Part shown: positions 33,517 to 42,989 of the stretch, in pieces
Layout: every line of letters starts with the position of its first letter
Numbering within the stretch: the stretch's first letter is position 1
Assembly (NCBI RefSeq): GCF_003129465.1
Contig: NZ_QFFF01000001.1
Span: 2,465,501 to 2,529,500 of the forward strand
DNA from: Sphingosinicella humi
GTDB lineage: Bacteria; Pseudomonadota; Alphaproteobacteria; Sphingomonadales; Sphingomonadaceae
Direction: 5' to 3'
DNA: 64,000 bases
The notes under the pieces: generated by a model
Seen by the model: the letters and a program-made list of their open reading frames with translations, nothing else
Databases searched by the model: none
Told to the model about the DNA's origin: nothing
Translations under genes and position numbers: made by a program

Positions 33517-34974
33517 CTAAGCGTAGCGTTCGGAGAGGAGCGCGAGCTGGTCGGCCGGCTCATGTTCCTCATGGTCGGTGAGCCGGGTCGGATAATCGCC
33601 GGTGAAGCAGGCGTCGCAATGCTGCGGCTGGGCCTCGTCGCGCACATCCTCGCCGAGCGCGCGGTAAAGGCCGTCGATCGACAGGAAGGCGAGGCTGTCG
33701 GCGTTGATGTAATCGGCCATCTCGGCGACGTTCATCTGCGCGGCGAGCAGCTTGGCGCGCTCGGGCGTATCGACGCCATAGAAGCAGCTGTGCCGGGTCG
33801 GCGGCGAGGCGATCCGCATGTGGATCTCCTTGGCGCCGGCATCGCGTAGCATCTGCACGATCTTGAGGCTGGTCGTGCCGCGCACGATCGAATCGTCGAT
33901 GAGGACCAGGCGCTTGCCCTGGATGAGCGCGCTGTTGGCGTTGTGTTTCAACTTGACGCCCAGATGGCGGACGGCATCCCCCGGCTGGATGAACGTCCGG
34001 CCGACATAATGGGAGCGGATGATGCCGAGCTCGAACGGAATGCCCGATTGCTGGGCGTAGCCGATCGCCGCCGGAACGCCGCTGTCGGGCACCGGCACGA
34101 CATAATCGGACTCGACAGGATTCTCGATCGCCAGCTCGGCGCCGATGCGTTTCCGAACCGAATAGACGGAGGAGCCGTCGACGAGGCTGTCCGGCCGCGA
34201 GAAATAGACATGCTCGAAAATGCAGGGCCGCGGGCGAACCGCCGCAAAAGGACGGTGCGACTTCACGCCGCGCTCCGAGACAATGATCAGCTCGCCCGGC
34301 TCGACCGAGCGGATATAGGTCGCGCCGACCACGTCCAGAGCCACCGTCTCGGAGGCAAAGATATAGGCGTCGCCGAGGCGGCCCATGACCAGCGGCCGGA
34401 TGCCGAGCGGGTCGCGGCAGGCAATCACGCCTTCGCTGGTGAGGCAGACGAGGCTGTAGGCGCCCTCAACCTGTTTCAGCGCGTCGATGAAGCGGTCGAG
34501 CAGGGTCCGATAGGTGGACGTCGCGACGAGGTGGATGATGACCTCGGTGTCACTGGTCGATTGGAAGATGGAGCCGCGGCGGTTGAGCTCGCGGCGCAGC
34601 TTCAGGGCGTTTGAGATATTGCCGTTATGGGCGACCGCGAAGCCGCCCGAAGCCAGCTCGGCGAAGAGGGGCTGCACGTTGCGGAGCGCGGTCTCGCCCG
34701 TGGTTGAGTAGCGAACATGGCCGATCGCTGCTTGCCCGGCCAAGCTGCGGATGATGTCGTCGCGGTCGAAATTTCCGGCGACATGGCCCTGGGCGCGGTG
34801 GCTATGAAAGCTCTTGCCGTCCCAGCTGGTGATGCCGGCGGCTTCCTGGCCGCGGTGCTGCAGCGCGTGGAGTCCGAGGGCGACCACGGCCGAGGCCGTC
34901 TCGGCGCCCCAGATACCGAAAACGCCGCATTCCTCGCGTAATTTGTCATCGTCGAAAGGGTGGGTGGTCAGCAT
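33517..34974 (-). CDS. purF: Amidophosphoribosyltransferase
   Basis: A 485-residue glutamine amidotransferase that makes phosphoribosylamine, the first committed step of purine synthesis. The class II catalytic Cys is in LREECGVFGIWGA (Cys16, after a short propeptide). Glutaminase motifs (GHVRYSTTGETALRNVQPL, AVAHNGNISNA) and the PRPP-binding VLIDDSIVRGTT are present. Length fits the family. The SDR gene follows it. Confidence 0.97.
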   Translation of the reverse strand: MLTTHPFDDDKLREECGVFGIWGAETASAVVALGLHALQHRGQEAAGITSWDGKSFHSHRAQGHVAGNFDRDDIIRSLAGQAAIGHVRYSTTGETALRNVQPLFAELASGGFAVAHNGNISNALKLRRELNRRGSIFQSTSDTEVIIHLVATSTYRTLLDRFIDALKQVEGAYSLVCLTSEGVIACRDPLGIRPLVMGRLGDAYIFASETVALDVVGATYIRSVEPGELIIVSERGVKSHRPFAAVRPRPCIFEHVYFSRPDSLVDGSSVYSVRKRIGAELAIENPVESDYVVPVPDSGVPAAIGYAQQSGIPFELGIIRSHYVGRTFIQPGDAVRHLGVKLKHNANSALIQGKRLVLIDDSIVRGTTSLKIVQMLRDAGAKEIHMRIASPPTRHSCFYGVDTPERAKLLAAQMNVAEMADYINADSLAFLSIDGLYRALGEDVRDEAQPQHCDACFTGDYPTRLTDHEEHEPADQLALLSERYA

Positions 34975-35130
34975 CGTCCTGCCTGTGCTCGCCCGGCTAT
35001 GCCGCGCATATAGGAGCGCGGTTGCGGTTTGTCGCCCTATTGTCGCAAATTCGTTTTGGAAAGATGTGGCTTTCCCTACGCCGCTTGCCTGAACACAGAG
35101 TGGATGTCAGGTTTCGCACCAGGAGGCAGG

Positions 35131-35640
35131 ATGAAAAGACTTCTGATCGCGCTGCTATTGCTCGGCGCCTGCGGCACCAGCGAGGAGCAGGCCAATCGAT
35201 CCGGAGCCGAGGCCGAGGCGAACGAGGCGGTGGCGGATGCCGTCCGGACGGCGAGTCTCACCGGGCTTTACGAAGGGCGGGTCGGGGACCAGACCAACCA
35301 ACTCTGCATCATCGACCGCGGCAGCGGCGACGCCCGCTTCGGCCTCGTCGTCTGGGGCGGCAACATGCACAGCTGCTCCGGCAGCGGCGGCGCGATCCGC
35401 GATGATGGGGTCCTGCGCCTCACCATGGCCGGGGACGAGACCTGCACGATCGAAGCGGCGATCGAAGGCGGCGTCGTGACGTTGCCCGATGCCGTTCCCG
35501 ACGGCTGCTCCTATTATTGCGGTGCGCGGGCCCGGCTCAACGGAGCGACCTTCCGCCGCAGCGGAACCACGGCCGAGGACGCGATGAAAGCGGTAGACCT
35601 GGTCGGCGAACCGCTCTGCGCCGGCATGTCGCCGCAGTAG
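35131..35640 (+). CDS. Hypothetical lipoprotein
   Basis: A 169-residue protein with a lipoprotein signal MKRLLIALLLLGACGT (lipobox LGAC, Cys14) and an AGGAGG ribosome binding site. The mature part has an acidic helix, then a beta-rich domain with several cysteines (LCIIDRG, HSCSGSGGAI, ETCTIEAA, GCSYYCGA) that may form disulfides in the periplasm. No family was named with confidence. It is divergent from purF and followed by a 77-bp repeat. Confidence 0.8.
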   Translation: MKRLLIALLLLGACGTSEEQANRSGAEAEANEAVADAVRTASLTGLYEGRVGDQTNQLCIIDRGSGDARFGLVVWGGNMHSCSGSGGAIRDDGVLRLTMAGDETCTIEAAIEGGVVTLPDAVPDGCSYYCGARARLNGATFRRSGTTAEDAMKAVDLVGEPLCAGMSPQ

Positions 35641-35672
35641 GTTGAGCTGGGGGAGGGGAGAAAGCGCGGCCT

Positions 35673-35749
35673 CGTTCGTCCCGAGCGAAGTCGAGGGGCG
35701 CTGGCACCGACTCATCACATGCGCCCCTCGACTACGCTCAGGACGAACG
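35673..35749. repeat. 77-bp dispersed palindromic repeat, copy 4
   Basis: Same element: left arm CGTTCGTCCCGAGCGAAGTC, centre GCTGGCACCGACTCATCACA, right arm GACTACGCTCAGGACGAACG. One arm position differs (CTCAGGAC instead of CTCGGGAC). Confidence 0.92.
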
Positions 35750-35794
35750 GATGATGTGGTCGGCTAATGTTCACTGTCTTATCCCCGTCGGCAA

Positions 35795-35823
35795 TTGACG
35801 TTGACGTGAACGTAAACTAGCAT
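35795..35823 (+). promoter_or_regulatory. MerR/LiuR-type operator-promoter
   Basis: A -35-like TTGACG (35795-35800) is 17 bp from a -10-like TAGCAT (35818-35823). Between them lies TTGACGTGAACGTAAA (35801-35816), close to the LiuR-type box TTTACGTTAACGTAAA that I recall for MerR regulators of acyl-CoA/branched-chain pathways. A second, weaker box overlaps it at 35795. An operator in the spacer is the usual MerR arrangement. The expected start would be at about 35830, on the A of the ATG. Confidence 0.65.
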
Positions 35824-35829
35824 TCCGGC

Positions 35830-36285
35830 ATGTCGCATTCCGCTCTCCATGCCGATTTCCGCCATGCGGACAGCAGCACGCAAACCTATTCCATCACCGA
35901 CCTTTGCGAGGAATTCGGCGTCACCGCCCGCGCCCTTCGCTTCTATGAGGATGAAGGGCTGATCTCTCCCGAGCGCGTCGGCCTCGCCCGCGTCTACAGT
36001 TGGCGGGATCGGGCGCGGCTCGCCTGGATCCTGCGCGGCAAGCGCGTCGGCTTCAGCCTCGCCGAGATCCGCGAGATGATCGACCTTTACGACCTGGGTG
36101 ACAATCGCGAGGTCCAGCGCCGTGTCACCATCGAGAAGTGTCAGGCCCGCGTCGAGCTGCTGAACAAGCAGCGCGAGGACATCGACGCCACCATCGACGA
36201 GCTCGAGACCTTCATCGGCATGGTGAAGGCCGCCGAGCATAAGGACGGCAAGACCCGCTGGAAAAAGCGGACGCCCAAGGCCTGA
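35830..36285 (+). CDS. MerR-family transcriptional regulator (LiuR-like)
   Basis: A 151-residue regulator. The winged-helix part contains [30 protein letters not shown] and [26 protein letters not shown] (quoted for position, residues about 20-75). It is followed by a dimerisation helix ([20 protein letters not shown]). No C-terminal metal-binding cysteines are present, so it does not look like a metal sensor. It probably controls itself and the downstream acyl-CoA dehydrogenase, 34 bp away, through the box upstream. The name is by family resemblance. Confidence 0.88.
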   Translation: MSHSALHADFRHADSSTQTYSITDLCEEFGVTARALRFYEDEGLISPERVGLARVYSWRDRARLAWILRGKRVGFSLAEIREMIDLYDLGDNREVQRRVTIEKCQARVELLNKQREDIDATIDELETFIGMVKAAEHKDGKTRWKKRTPKA

Positions 36286-36319
36286 CCATCCCTGTCATCG
36301 CTTCACCAGGAGCCGCCAA

Positions 36320-38113
36320 ATGCCGAGCTACACCGCCCCGGTTCGTGATACCCGCTATATTTTCGACCACCTGCTGAATCTGGAACGCTATTCCAACCTC
36401 CCGGGCTTCGAGAATGCGACGCCCGACATGGTGGAAGCGATCCTGACCGAGGGCGCGCGCTTCGCCGAGGAGGTGCTGCAGCCGCTCAACCAGGTGGGCG
36501 ACGAACATGGCTGCGTCCGCCACGACGATGGTTCGGTGACCACGCCGCCGGGTTTCAAGGAAGCCTATAAGCAGTTCTGCGAGGCCGGCTGGCCGACGCT
36601 CTCGGCGCCGGCGGAATATGGCGGCCAGGAGCTGCCGCATGTGCTCGCCACGGCGCTGACCGAATATTTCGTCTCCGCCAACCAGTCGTTCGAGATGTAC
36701 AACGGCCTGACCCAGGGCGTGATTGCGGCGCTGCTGGTGAAGGGGTCGGAGGAGCAGAAGGCGACCTATCTCCCCAAGCTGGTGTCGGGTGAATGGGGCG
36801 GCACGATGAATCTCACCGAGCCGCATTGCGGTACCGACCTTGGCCTTTTGCGAACCAAGGCCGAGGAGCAGGGCGACGGCAGCTACAGGATCACGGGCAC
36901 GAAGATATTCATCTCGGCCGGCGAGCATGACCTCACCGACAACATCATCCATCTCGTGCTCGCCAAGCGGGTCGGGGCGCCGGACAATGTGAAGGGCATC
37001 TCGCTTTTCCTCGTGCCGAAGTTCCTGCTGAATGCGGACGGCACCCCCGGCGAGCGCAACGGCGTTGTCTGCGGGTCCATCGAAGAGAAGATGGGCATCC
37101 ACGGCAACTCGACCTGCCTGCTCAACTATGACGGCGCGACCGGCTGGCTGGTGGGTGAGCCGGAGAAGGGCCTGCAGGCCATGTTCATCATGATGAACGC
37201 GGCTCGCCTCGGCGTCGGCCTTCAGGGTCTCGCCCAGGGCGAGGTCGCCCGTCAGAACGCGGTTCAATATGCCAAGGACCGACGCCAAGGCAGGTCGCTG
37301 ACCGGCGCCAAGGAGCCCGAGGAGAAGGCCGATCCGCTGTTCGTCCATCCCGACGTCCGGCGGATGCTGATGGAAGGCAAGGCTTATAACGAGGCCGCCC
37401 GCGCGCTCATCCTTTGGGGCTCGCTCCAGGTCGACCTTACCCGCAAGGCGCAGACCGAGGAAGAACGCGAGGCCGCCAACGACCTCATCTCGCTCATCAC
37501 CCCCGTCATCAAAGCCTTCCTCACCGACAAGGGATTCGAAGTCGCGGTGAAGAGCCAGCAGGTCTATGGCGGCCACGGCTATATCCACGAGTGGGGCATG
37601 GAACAGTTCGTCCGCGACGCCCGCATCAACATGATCTACGAGGGCGCCAACGGCATCCAGGCGCTGGACCTCGTCGGCCGCAAGCTCGCCCAGAATGGCG
37701 GCCGCGCGATCCAGGCCTATTTCAAGCTGCTGGCGGAAGAGATTGCGGCGGCCAAGGCCGACGAGGCGACGTCGGCGCTAGCGACCGCGCTCGAGAAGGC
37801 TGTCGGCGATCTCCAGACCGCGACGATGTGGCTGATGCAGAACGGCATGGCCAATCCGGACAATGCCGGTGCCGCCTCCTACAGCTATATGAACCTGATG
37901 GGGTTGGTGACGCTCGGCCTGATGTGGCTCCGCATGGCCAAGGCGAGCGCGGCCGCTCTGGCCGCGGGGGCAGCGGATGCGGACTTCCACAAGGCCAAGC
38001 TTGTCACCGCGCGGTTCTACGCCGAGCGCATCCTGCCGGAGGCGGGCGCGGAGCGGCGCAAGATCGAGTCGGGGTCGGAAAGCCTGATGGCCTTGGCCCC
38101 CGACACGTTCTGA
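36320..38113 (+). CDS. Acyl-CoA dehydrogenase (DmdC-like, long form)
   Basis: A 597-residue flavoprotein of the long acyl-CoA dehydrogenase group that carries an extra C-terminal domain, as in 3-methylmercaptopropionyl-CoA dehydrogenase DmdC. Visible are [20 protein letters not shown], the FAD/substrate segment [34 protein letters not shown] and the catalytic Glu in [20 protein letters not shown]. Many paralogues act on other acyl-CoAs, so the substrate stays open. It is likely cotranscribed with the MerR gene. A ribosome binding site (CAGGAG) precedes ATG 36320. Confidence 0.92.
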   Translation: MPSYTAPVRDTRYIFDHLLNLERYSNLPGFENATPDMVEAILTEGARFAEEVLQPLNQVGDEHGCVRHDDGSVTTPPGFKEAYKQFCEAGWPTLSAPAEYGGQELPHVLATALTEYFVSANQSFEMYNGLTQGVIAALLVKGSEEQKATYLPKLVSGEWGGTMNLTEPHCGTDLGLLRTKAEEQGDGSYRITGTKIFISAGEHDLTDNIIHLVLAKRVGAPDNVKGISLFLVPKFLLNADGTPGERNGVVCGSIEEKMGIHGNSTCLLNYDGATGWLVGEPEKGLQAMFIMMNAARLGVGLQGLAQGEVARQNAVQYAKDRRQGRSLTGAKEPEEKADPLFVHPDVRRMLMEGKAYNEAARALILWGSLQVDLTRKAQTEEEREAANDLISLITPVIKAFLTDKGFEVAVKSQQVYGGHGYIHEWGMEQFVRDARINMIYEGANGIQALDLVGRKLAQNGGRAIQAYFKLLAEEIAAAKADEATSALATALEKAVGDLQTATMWLMQNGMANPDNAGAASYSYMNLMGLVTLGLMWLRMAKASAAALAAGAADADFHKAKLVTARFYAERILPEAGAERRKIESGSESLMALAPDTF

Positions 38114-38204
38114 GCTGAGCCGGCTTTAGCCTCTCGGTCCGGCGGCAGGACAAGGCTCCTGTCATGCTTGCCCGTTCCCGGCAAACGCCCTACTCTTGCC
38201 GCCC

Positions 38205-40298
38205 ATGCTGCTTCCCGAAGACCGCGCCCAGGATCCGGTGCTTAGTCCGCGCGCGCTGAAGCGCACGGTGGTCTTGATCGTCACCTTCAGCCTGCTGCTC
38301 GTGGCGCTGGCTTGGACGGTGGTGATCGAACAGGCGCGGTTCGAGCAGCAGGAGGTCATCGCCGCCGCGATTCGCCAGAACAAGAATCGGGCCATAGCTT
38401 TCGAGCAATATGTGACGCGTACGCTGGAGGCAGCGAACGTCGCCACGCTTCACCTCAGCGACAAGCACGCCAGCATAGGTGGCACGGCCGCGAGTCCGCG
38501 CTGGATCGATGATCCCGTCGTCAACAATGACCTGTTCGACGTCGTCAGCATTGCCAACGAGCAAGGTGATATCGTCGCCACCACATGGAAGCCGCCGCCC
38601 GTCAACATGAACTCCGCAGATCGGATCGGCTTCTATGTCCACAAATCGCACGACAGCGGACGGCTATTCATCGGCGAGCCGAAGAAGGTTTTAACCGTCG
38701 GCGGTAAGGTGCTGATGACGTTGTCGCGTCGCATCAACGGGCCGGACGGCAGTTTCGGCGGCGTGGTTGGTATCCAGATGGACCCGGACAAGTTCACGGA
38801 TTTCTACAATGATGCGGCCGTGCGTCCGACGGACGTCATCTCCGTCATCGGGCTCGATGGGATCACCCGGGCCCGCCGTACCGGCATGAACGCGAGCTCC
38901 GGGGAAGACTTGCGCGGTCTTCCGGTCATGAAATTTCAGGCGCAGTATCCGAACGGCTCTTATCTGGGGCCAAGTTCGCTCGACGGCGTGGTGCGGTATT
39001 TCAGCCATCGTCGCCTCGCCAACTATCCCCTGTTCGTCACCATCGGTGTGGAAAGGGATGCCGTTTTGGCGCCGCTCAATGCCAGGCGGAACGCCTATTT
39101 CCTTGCCGCAGGCCTCCTTACCCTCGGCACCGCCATCTTCGCCTGGCTGCTGATCAGCGGCCTCTATCGCCGGCAAAAGGCGGGCCAGGAGATTGCTGCG
39201 GCCAACGAGAGGCTGAGCGAGGCGCAACGAGTCGCTCAGATTGGCGACTGGGAATATGATCTGGTGAACGGCGGCATCCGCTGGTCGCCCGAGCTCTGCA
39301 TGATGTTCGAGCGCGATCCGGAGGCGGGACCACCAAGCCGGGCCGAGGTGTACGCCTATTTCGACAACCAGAGCCAGGCTACGCTCGACCAAGTCCTCGA
39401 TCAGGCGGTGCGGACGGGCGACACGCAGGAATATGAGCTTCGTGCCATACTTCCAAGCGGAAGAGTGTCGTATCGCAAGGTCGTTGCGGTGCCGACTCGC
39501 GACGCCGACGGCCGGGTGGTGCAGATCCACGGCACCGATCAGGACCTCACCCAGGCCAAGCTTCTGGAAATGCTCCAGGCGGAGGTGGCGCATCTGTCGC
39601 GGATCGACGCAATGAACACCATGGCGAGCACCTTGGCGCACGAACTCAACCAGCCTCTCACCGCGGCGACGAATTATCTGGTCGGCAGCCGCCGCCTGAT
39701 CGACGAGATTGAGGTGGAGGAAGCGGAAGTCGTCTCAGCGGCGATGCAGGGGGCCGAGCGTCAGATCCTGCTCGCGGCCAACATCATCCGGCGGATCCGG
39801 GAGATGGTCGCGGACCAGGGCTGCGCCTACGAGGAAACGTCCCTATCGGAAATCGTCAACGACGCGCTGTCCCTGATCGCGGTTGCCAATGAATATCCAA
39901 ATCTCGCATTGGTGCAGGAGATCGGGCCCGCAGCCGACTTGGTCATCGGCGACAAGGTCCAGATCCAGCAGGTGCTGATCAACCTGGTCCGCAATGCCTG
40001 CGATGCCGCCGCGGAGGTGGAGAACCCGAGAGTCGTGATTTCCAGCGAGCGCGCCGGAACCGGTCAGGTCCGGGTCTGCGTGTCCGACAACGGGCCGGGC
40101 ATCTCGGAGTCGCTGGACGACCTCTTCTCTCCCTTCACAACGTCCAAAAAGAGCGGTCTCGGCCTCGGTCTCTCGCTGTCGCGCACGATCGTCGAGTCGC
40201 ATGGCGGCCGCATCTGGGTCGAGCGCAATAGTGGGATGGGAACGATGATGTGCTTCACGCTTCCCATGGCGGCCGCGCCGGCGATGGCGGTCGGCTAG
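38205..40298 (+). CDS. Membrane sensor histidine kinase (dCache-PAS-HisKA-HATPase)
   Basis: A 697-residue sensor kinase. Helix 1 is at about 20-42. A large periplasmic dCache-type region (about 45-290) follows, then helix 2 (about 298-320) and a PAS domain (about 340-445). A HisKA domain has the phosphorylated His in TLAHELNQPLTAATNYLVGS (about His479). The HATPase has NLVRNACDAA, SDNGPGIS and KKSGLGLGLSLSRTIVESHGG. It resembles FixL/DctB-type kinases. No response regulator gene is adjacent, so it is an orphan here. I start at ATG 38205, three codons after a possible TTG. Confidence 0.92.
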   Translation: MLLPEDRAQDPVLSPRALKRTVVLIVTFSLLLVALAWTVVIEQARFEQQEVIAAAIRQNKNRAIAFEQYVTRTLEAANVATLHLSDKHASIGGTAASPRWIDDPVVNNDLFDVVSIANEQGDIVATTWKPPPVNMNSADRIGFYVHKSHDSGRLFIGEPKKVLTVGGKVLMTLSRRINGPDGSFGGVVGIQMDPDKFTDFYNDAAVRPTDVISVIGLDGITRARRTGMNASSGEDLRGLPVMKFQAQYPNGSYLGPSSLDGVVRYFSHRRLANYPLFVTIGVERDAVLAPLNARRNAYFLAAGLLTLGTAIFAWLLISGLYRRQKAGQEIAAANERLSEAQRVAQIGDWEYDLVNGGIRWSPELCMMFERDPEAGPPSRAEVYAYFDNQSQATLDQVLDQAVRTGDTQEYELRAILPSGRVSYRKVVAVPTRDADGRVVQIHGTDQDLTQAKLLEMLQAEVAHLSRIDAMNTMASTLAHELNQPLTAATNYLVGSRRLIDEIEVEEAEVVSAAMQGAERQILLAANIIRRIREMVADQGCAYEETSLSEIVNDALSLIAVANEYPNLALVQEIGPAADLVIGDKVQIQQVLINLVRNACDAAAEVENPRVVISSERAGTGQVRVCVSDNGPGISESLDDLFSPFTTSKKSGLGLGLSLSRTIVESHGGRIWVERNSGMGTMMCFTLPMAAAPAMAVG

Positions 40299-40432
40299 CC
40301 CACCCGCTCACCTCCAGACGGCATGCGTTTAGTCGAACGGTTCCGCCTGCTTGTCCGTCCGTCGAGACGCTAACCGGCGCCGTCGAACGACTCGCGCGGC
40401 GACCTCCGAAGGGGACTAGAGCATGACCCAGC

Positions 40433-40470
40433 CCTGAAAGGCGGTGCCGAACGCGGCGGATCCTTTCAGG
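40433..40470. other. Hairpin in the urcA leader
   Basis: CCTGAAAGG (40433-40441) and CCTTTCAGG (40462-40470) can pair as a 9-bp stem with a 20-nt loop, ending 31 bp before the urcA ATG. It could be a leader structure or a terminator of the kinase gene; there is no U-tract. Confidence 0.4.
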
Positions 40471-40501
40471 CCGGAAACAGGGCGTTCTGGGAGATGCCGT
40501 C

Positions 40502-40885
40502 ATGAACAAGTTTAACTTAGCAGCCGCCGGCTTAGCACTGGCTCTGACGGCCGTCATCGTTCCCGCCACCGCCTTTGCGCAGCGCGGGCCGATCACGGTC
40601 GAAGCCAATCTCAATCTGCCGGTCGAGTATGTCAGCTATTCGGACTTGAATATGGCCAGCGATGAAGGGCTCGATATGCTCCGTGGCCGGGTGCGCGGCG
40701 CCGCCAGGCGGCTGTGCATCGACGAAGGCGTCCGGCAATTGAAGCCGGTCTTCGAAGGCCGCCACTGCTTCACGGGTGCGATTGCGGGAGCGGAAGCCCA
40801 GATCAGCCGGGTCCTCGCCGCGCTTGATCGCGGGGAGCAGTTCGCCTCTAATCGCGCCATCGCAGTGAGCGTCGGCGGACAGTAA
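40502..40885 (+). CDS. UrcA family protein
   Basis: A 127-residue exported protein. The signal peptide (NLAAAGLALALTAVIVPATAFA) ends near residue 26. The mature part has the UrcA pattern: VEYVSYSDLNMASDEGLDML, RGAARRLC and a second Cys in EGRHCFTGAIAGAEAQI, a probable disulfide pair. The family is common in sphingomonads and caulobacters and has no known function. It is likely periplasmic. Its own leader contains a hairpin. Confidence 0.88.
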   Translation: MNKFNLAAAGLALALTAVIVPATAFAQRGPITVEANLNLPVEYVSYSDLNMASDEGLDMLRGRVRGAARRLCIDEGVRQLKPVFEGRHCFTGAIAGAEAQISRVLAALDRGEQFASNRAIAVSVGGQ

Positions 40886-40939
40886 CATAGTTCCGGGTTG
40901 GGCCGGGCGCGTGACCCCCTCCGCGTCCGTCCCTCTCGG

Positions 40940-41668
40940 CTATACCTCGATCAAGGCGTAGGGCCGGTCGGTCTCAGCCTTCACCACAAATTGAGCACAA
41001 TTGTAGACGGGAATGCCCTTCAGCGTTTCGCCCCGAAAGCTTCCGCGATGGGCGTGCCCATGGACGACGGCCTTGACATTTTCGAAGCGATCCACCGCGT
41101 CGGCCAGACGGGATGATCCGAGGAAGGGGAATATCTCCAGCGGCTCGCCTTCCACCGTCTCGACGATCGGGGCGTAGTGAAGGACCGCGACGACCCGGTC
41201 GGTGCGCAGCGACCTCAGCGCGTTTTCGAGCTTCCTGGCCTCCTCGATCGACGCATCCACGAAAGCCTTGATGGCCGGCTCCCCGAATGAACCCAGTTCG
41301 CCTCTGCCGAAGCCGCCGACAAACCCCTTTACTCCCGCAAAACCGACGCCCCCGATCTCGACCGCCTGTTCGCCGAGCATAGTGACGCCGGCGCTGTGAA
41401 GAATGTCGGCCACCACTTGCGGCTGGCCGCATTCATAGTCGTGATTGCCGAGAACGGCGACGGCCGGGATGGTGCAGGCATGGAGGTCCTCCGCCAGAAT
41501 CTCGGCCTCACGCGTCTTGCCGAAATTGGTGAGGTCGCCACAAAGCGCCAGGACGTCGGCGGCCTGCGAAATTTCGGCGAACAGGTCCCGGTAGCGGTGC
41601 TCGGAACTCTCGGTGACGTGGAGGTCGCCGATCGCGGCGACGGTGACGGTGTCAGGTTTTGCGTTCAT
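40940..41668 (-). CDS. Calcineurin-like metallophosphoesterase
   Basis: A 242-residue metallophosphoesterase with all family blocks: AAIGDLHVTE, ALCGDLTNFG, VLGNHDYECG, VLHYAPI and VVHGHAHRG, i.e. the two-metal site ligands. It could act on a nucleotide, phosphoprotein or phosphodiester. I start at ATG 41668 (MNAKPDTVTVAAIGD), which overlaps the end of the nucleotidyltransferase gene by 17 bp; the longer frame to 41767 is inside that gene. The two are almost certainly cotranscribed and may have linked tasks. Confidence 0.9.
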   Translation of the reverse strand: MNAKPDTVTVAAIGDLHVTESSEHRYRDLFAEISQAADVLALCGDLTNFGKTREAEILAEDLHACTIPAVAVLGNHDYECGQPQVVADILHSAGVTMLGEQAVEIGGVGFAGVKGFVGGFGRGELGSFGEPAIKAFVDASIEEARKLENALRSLRTDRVVAVLHYAPIVETVEGEPLEIFPFLGSSRLADAVDRFENVKAVVHGHAHRGSFRGETLKGIPVYNCAQFVVKAETDRPYALIEV

Positions 41669-42440
41669 GCCTCTCCTCGATGCCCTTGCCCACCACGTCG
41701 GCGAAGCCCCATTCGCTGATGTCGGTGACATAGTCGCGCGGGGAGAGCAGGCGCCCCCTGCAAACACGGATGTTGGCGGCGGGAAGCTCGGCCTGGGCGT
41801 GCAGCCGATCGAGCAGCTCGTCGAATAGCCAGCGCGGGATCAGATCGCGCTCCGTCGGGTAGATAAAACGGAAATTGAGGACGTGGATGAGCAGCACTTC
41901 CCAATAGAGCTCGACCGCGTTGAGGAGGCGCTTCCAGTCGATATGATCGTGCTTCTTCAGGATCACATGGGCGATGTCGGCGCCGTCGTAGCGGTAGCGG
42001 TCCTGGAGGAAGAGCTTGGAGAGGAGAAACTCGGTCGGCGGGGTGATGCGCACGGTCGTGCCGTAGACCTCGACCTCATAGACTTCCTCGAACCATTCGT
42101 CGGTGATGGCGATGCTGGCCGTCGAGATGTTGTAGATGACGTCGAAGAAGTGCGGCCCCTGCCAGACCTTGCCGATCCAGCGCTCGTCCTCCACCTCGAT
42201 GACATGGCCGCGAGACTTGAAGAAGGCGAGGATGCGCGGCGCGTCGCTCGCCTTGCAAAAGACATCCAAATCCTTGGTTGGGCGGACGATGCCGGTGAAG
42301 CAGGAGAGCGCGTACGTACCCGAGAGGAGGAAAGGCACTCCCGACTCGTTGAGCAGGCCCAGGCTCCTCGAATAGAATTCGACGGCATCGGGCGGAGGCT
42401 CGAAGATCGAGGCGTCGAGGATCTGGGGCTTCTCTTCCAT
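41652..42440 (-). CDS. Nucleotidyltransferase-fold protein
   Basis: A 262-residue protein of the polymerase-beta-like nucleotidyltransferase fold. VPFLLSGTYALSCFTGIVRP followed by TKDLDVF carries the Asp-x-Asp pair (about D57 and D59) that binds metal. The C-terminal part is helical with many aromatic and acidic residues. It resembles AbiEii/MNT-like proteins more than tRNA nucleotidyltransferases. The substrate is unknown. It overlaps the metallophosphoesterase gene. The divergent neighbour is a PH-domain gene. Confidence 0.78.
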   Translation of the reverse strand: MEEKPQILDASIFEPPPDAVEFYSRSLGLLNESGVPFLLSGTYALSCFTGIVRPTKDLDVFCKASDAPRILAFFKSRGHVIEVEDERWIGKVWQGPHFFDVIYNISTASIAITDEWFEEVYEVEVYGTTVRITPPTEFLLSKLFLQDRYRYDGADIAHVILKKHDHIDWKRLLNAVELYWEVLLIHVLNFRFIYPTERDLIPRWLFDELLDRLHAQAELPAANIRVCRGRLLSPRDYVTDISEWGFADVVGKGIEERHERKT

Positions 42441-42527
42441 GGGACAAGAGAACGGCGGTGATCGACAACCGTTCCGGAACCGCTATTGGCTCACGGTGAT
42501 GGAGCTGCGGCGTCGGGGGAGACGAAT

Positions 42528-42989
42528 GTGACCGCCTTGGAAATGGGTCAGCTCAGCGTGATGCGCATCCATGCCCTGATGCTTGTGGCCTTCCTGCTGG
42601 TCGCGTCTCTCGTCGCCGAGTCGGCCTTGCGGACCGCCGTCGATCTGCCGCCCGGGTCCTTGCTGGTCGCGGTGCTGCTGCTCGCCGCCTATCCCCTCGT
42701 CGTCGCGCCGGGGCGTCGCTACCGCGCCTGGGGTTATCGCATCGATGCCGAGGAGCTCCACATCGGCCAGGGCGTGTGGACACAAGTGCACACGGTCGTG
42801 CCGCTGGCGCGGGTTCAGCATATCGACGTGTCGCAGGGGCCGATCGAGCGAAGCTTCGGAGTGTGCCGACTGGTCCTTCATACCGCCGGCACGATGCATA
42901 GCCGGGTCGTCCTGCCCGGGCTCAGGCGCGAGACGGCGGAAGCGATCCGGGACGAAGTCCGCGCCCGCATCCAGCAGGACGCCCTGTGA
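42528..42989 (+). CDS. Bacterial PH-domain membrane protein (YdbS-like)
   Basis: A 153-residue protein with two N-terminal helices (HALMLVAFLLVASLVAES, LLVAVLLLAAYPLVVA) and one bPH2 domain (YRIDAEELHIGQGVWTQVHT, VPLARVQHIDVSQGPIERSF). I choose the GTG at 42528, behind GGGGGAGA; an in-frame extension to 42486 is less likely. The stop overlaps the next start by 4 bp. YdbS/YdbT-type pairs have been linked in Bacillus to resistance to peptides; the task here is unknown. Confidence 0.88.
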   Translation: MTALEMGQLSVMRIHALMLVAFLLVASLVAESALRTAVDLPPGSLLVAVLLLAAYPLVVAPGRRYRAWGYRIDAEELHIGQGVWTQVHTVVPLARVQHIDVSQGPIERSFGVCRLVLHTAGTMHSRVVLPGLRRETAEAIRDEVRARIQQDAL

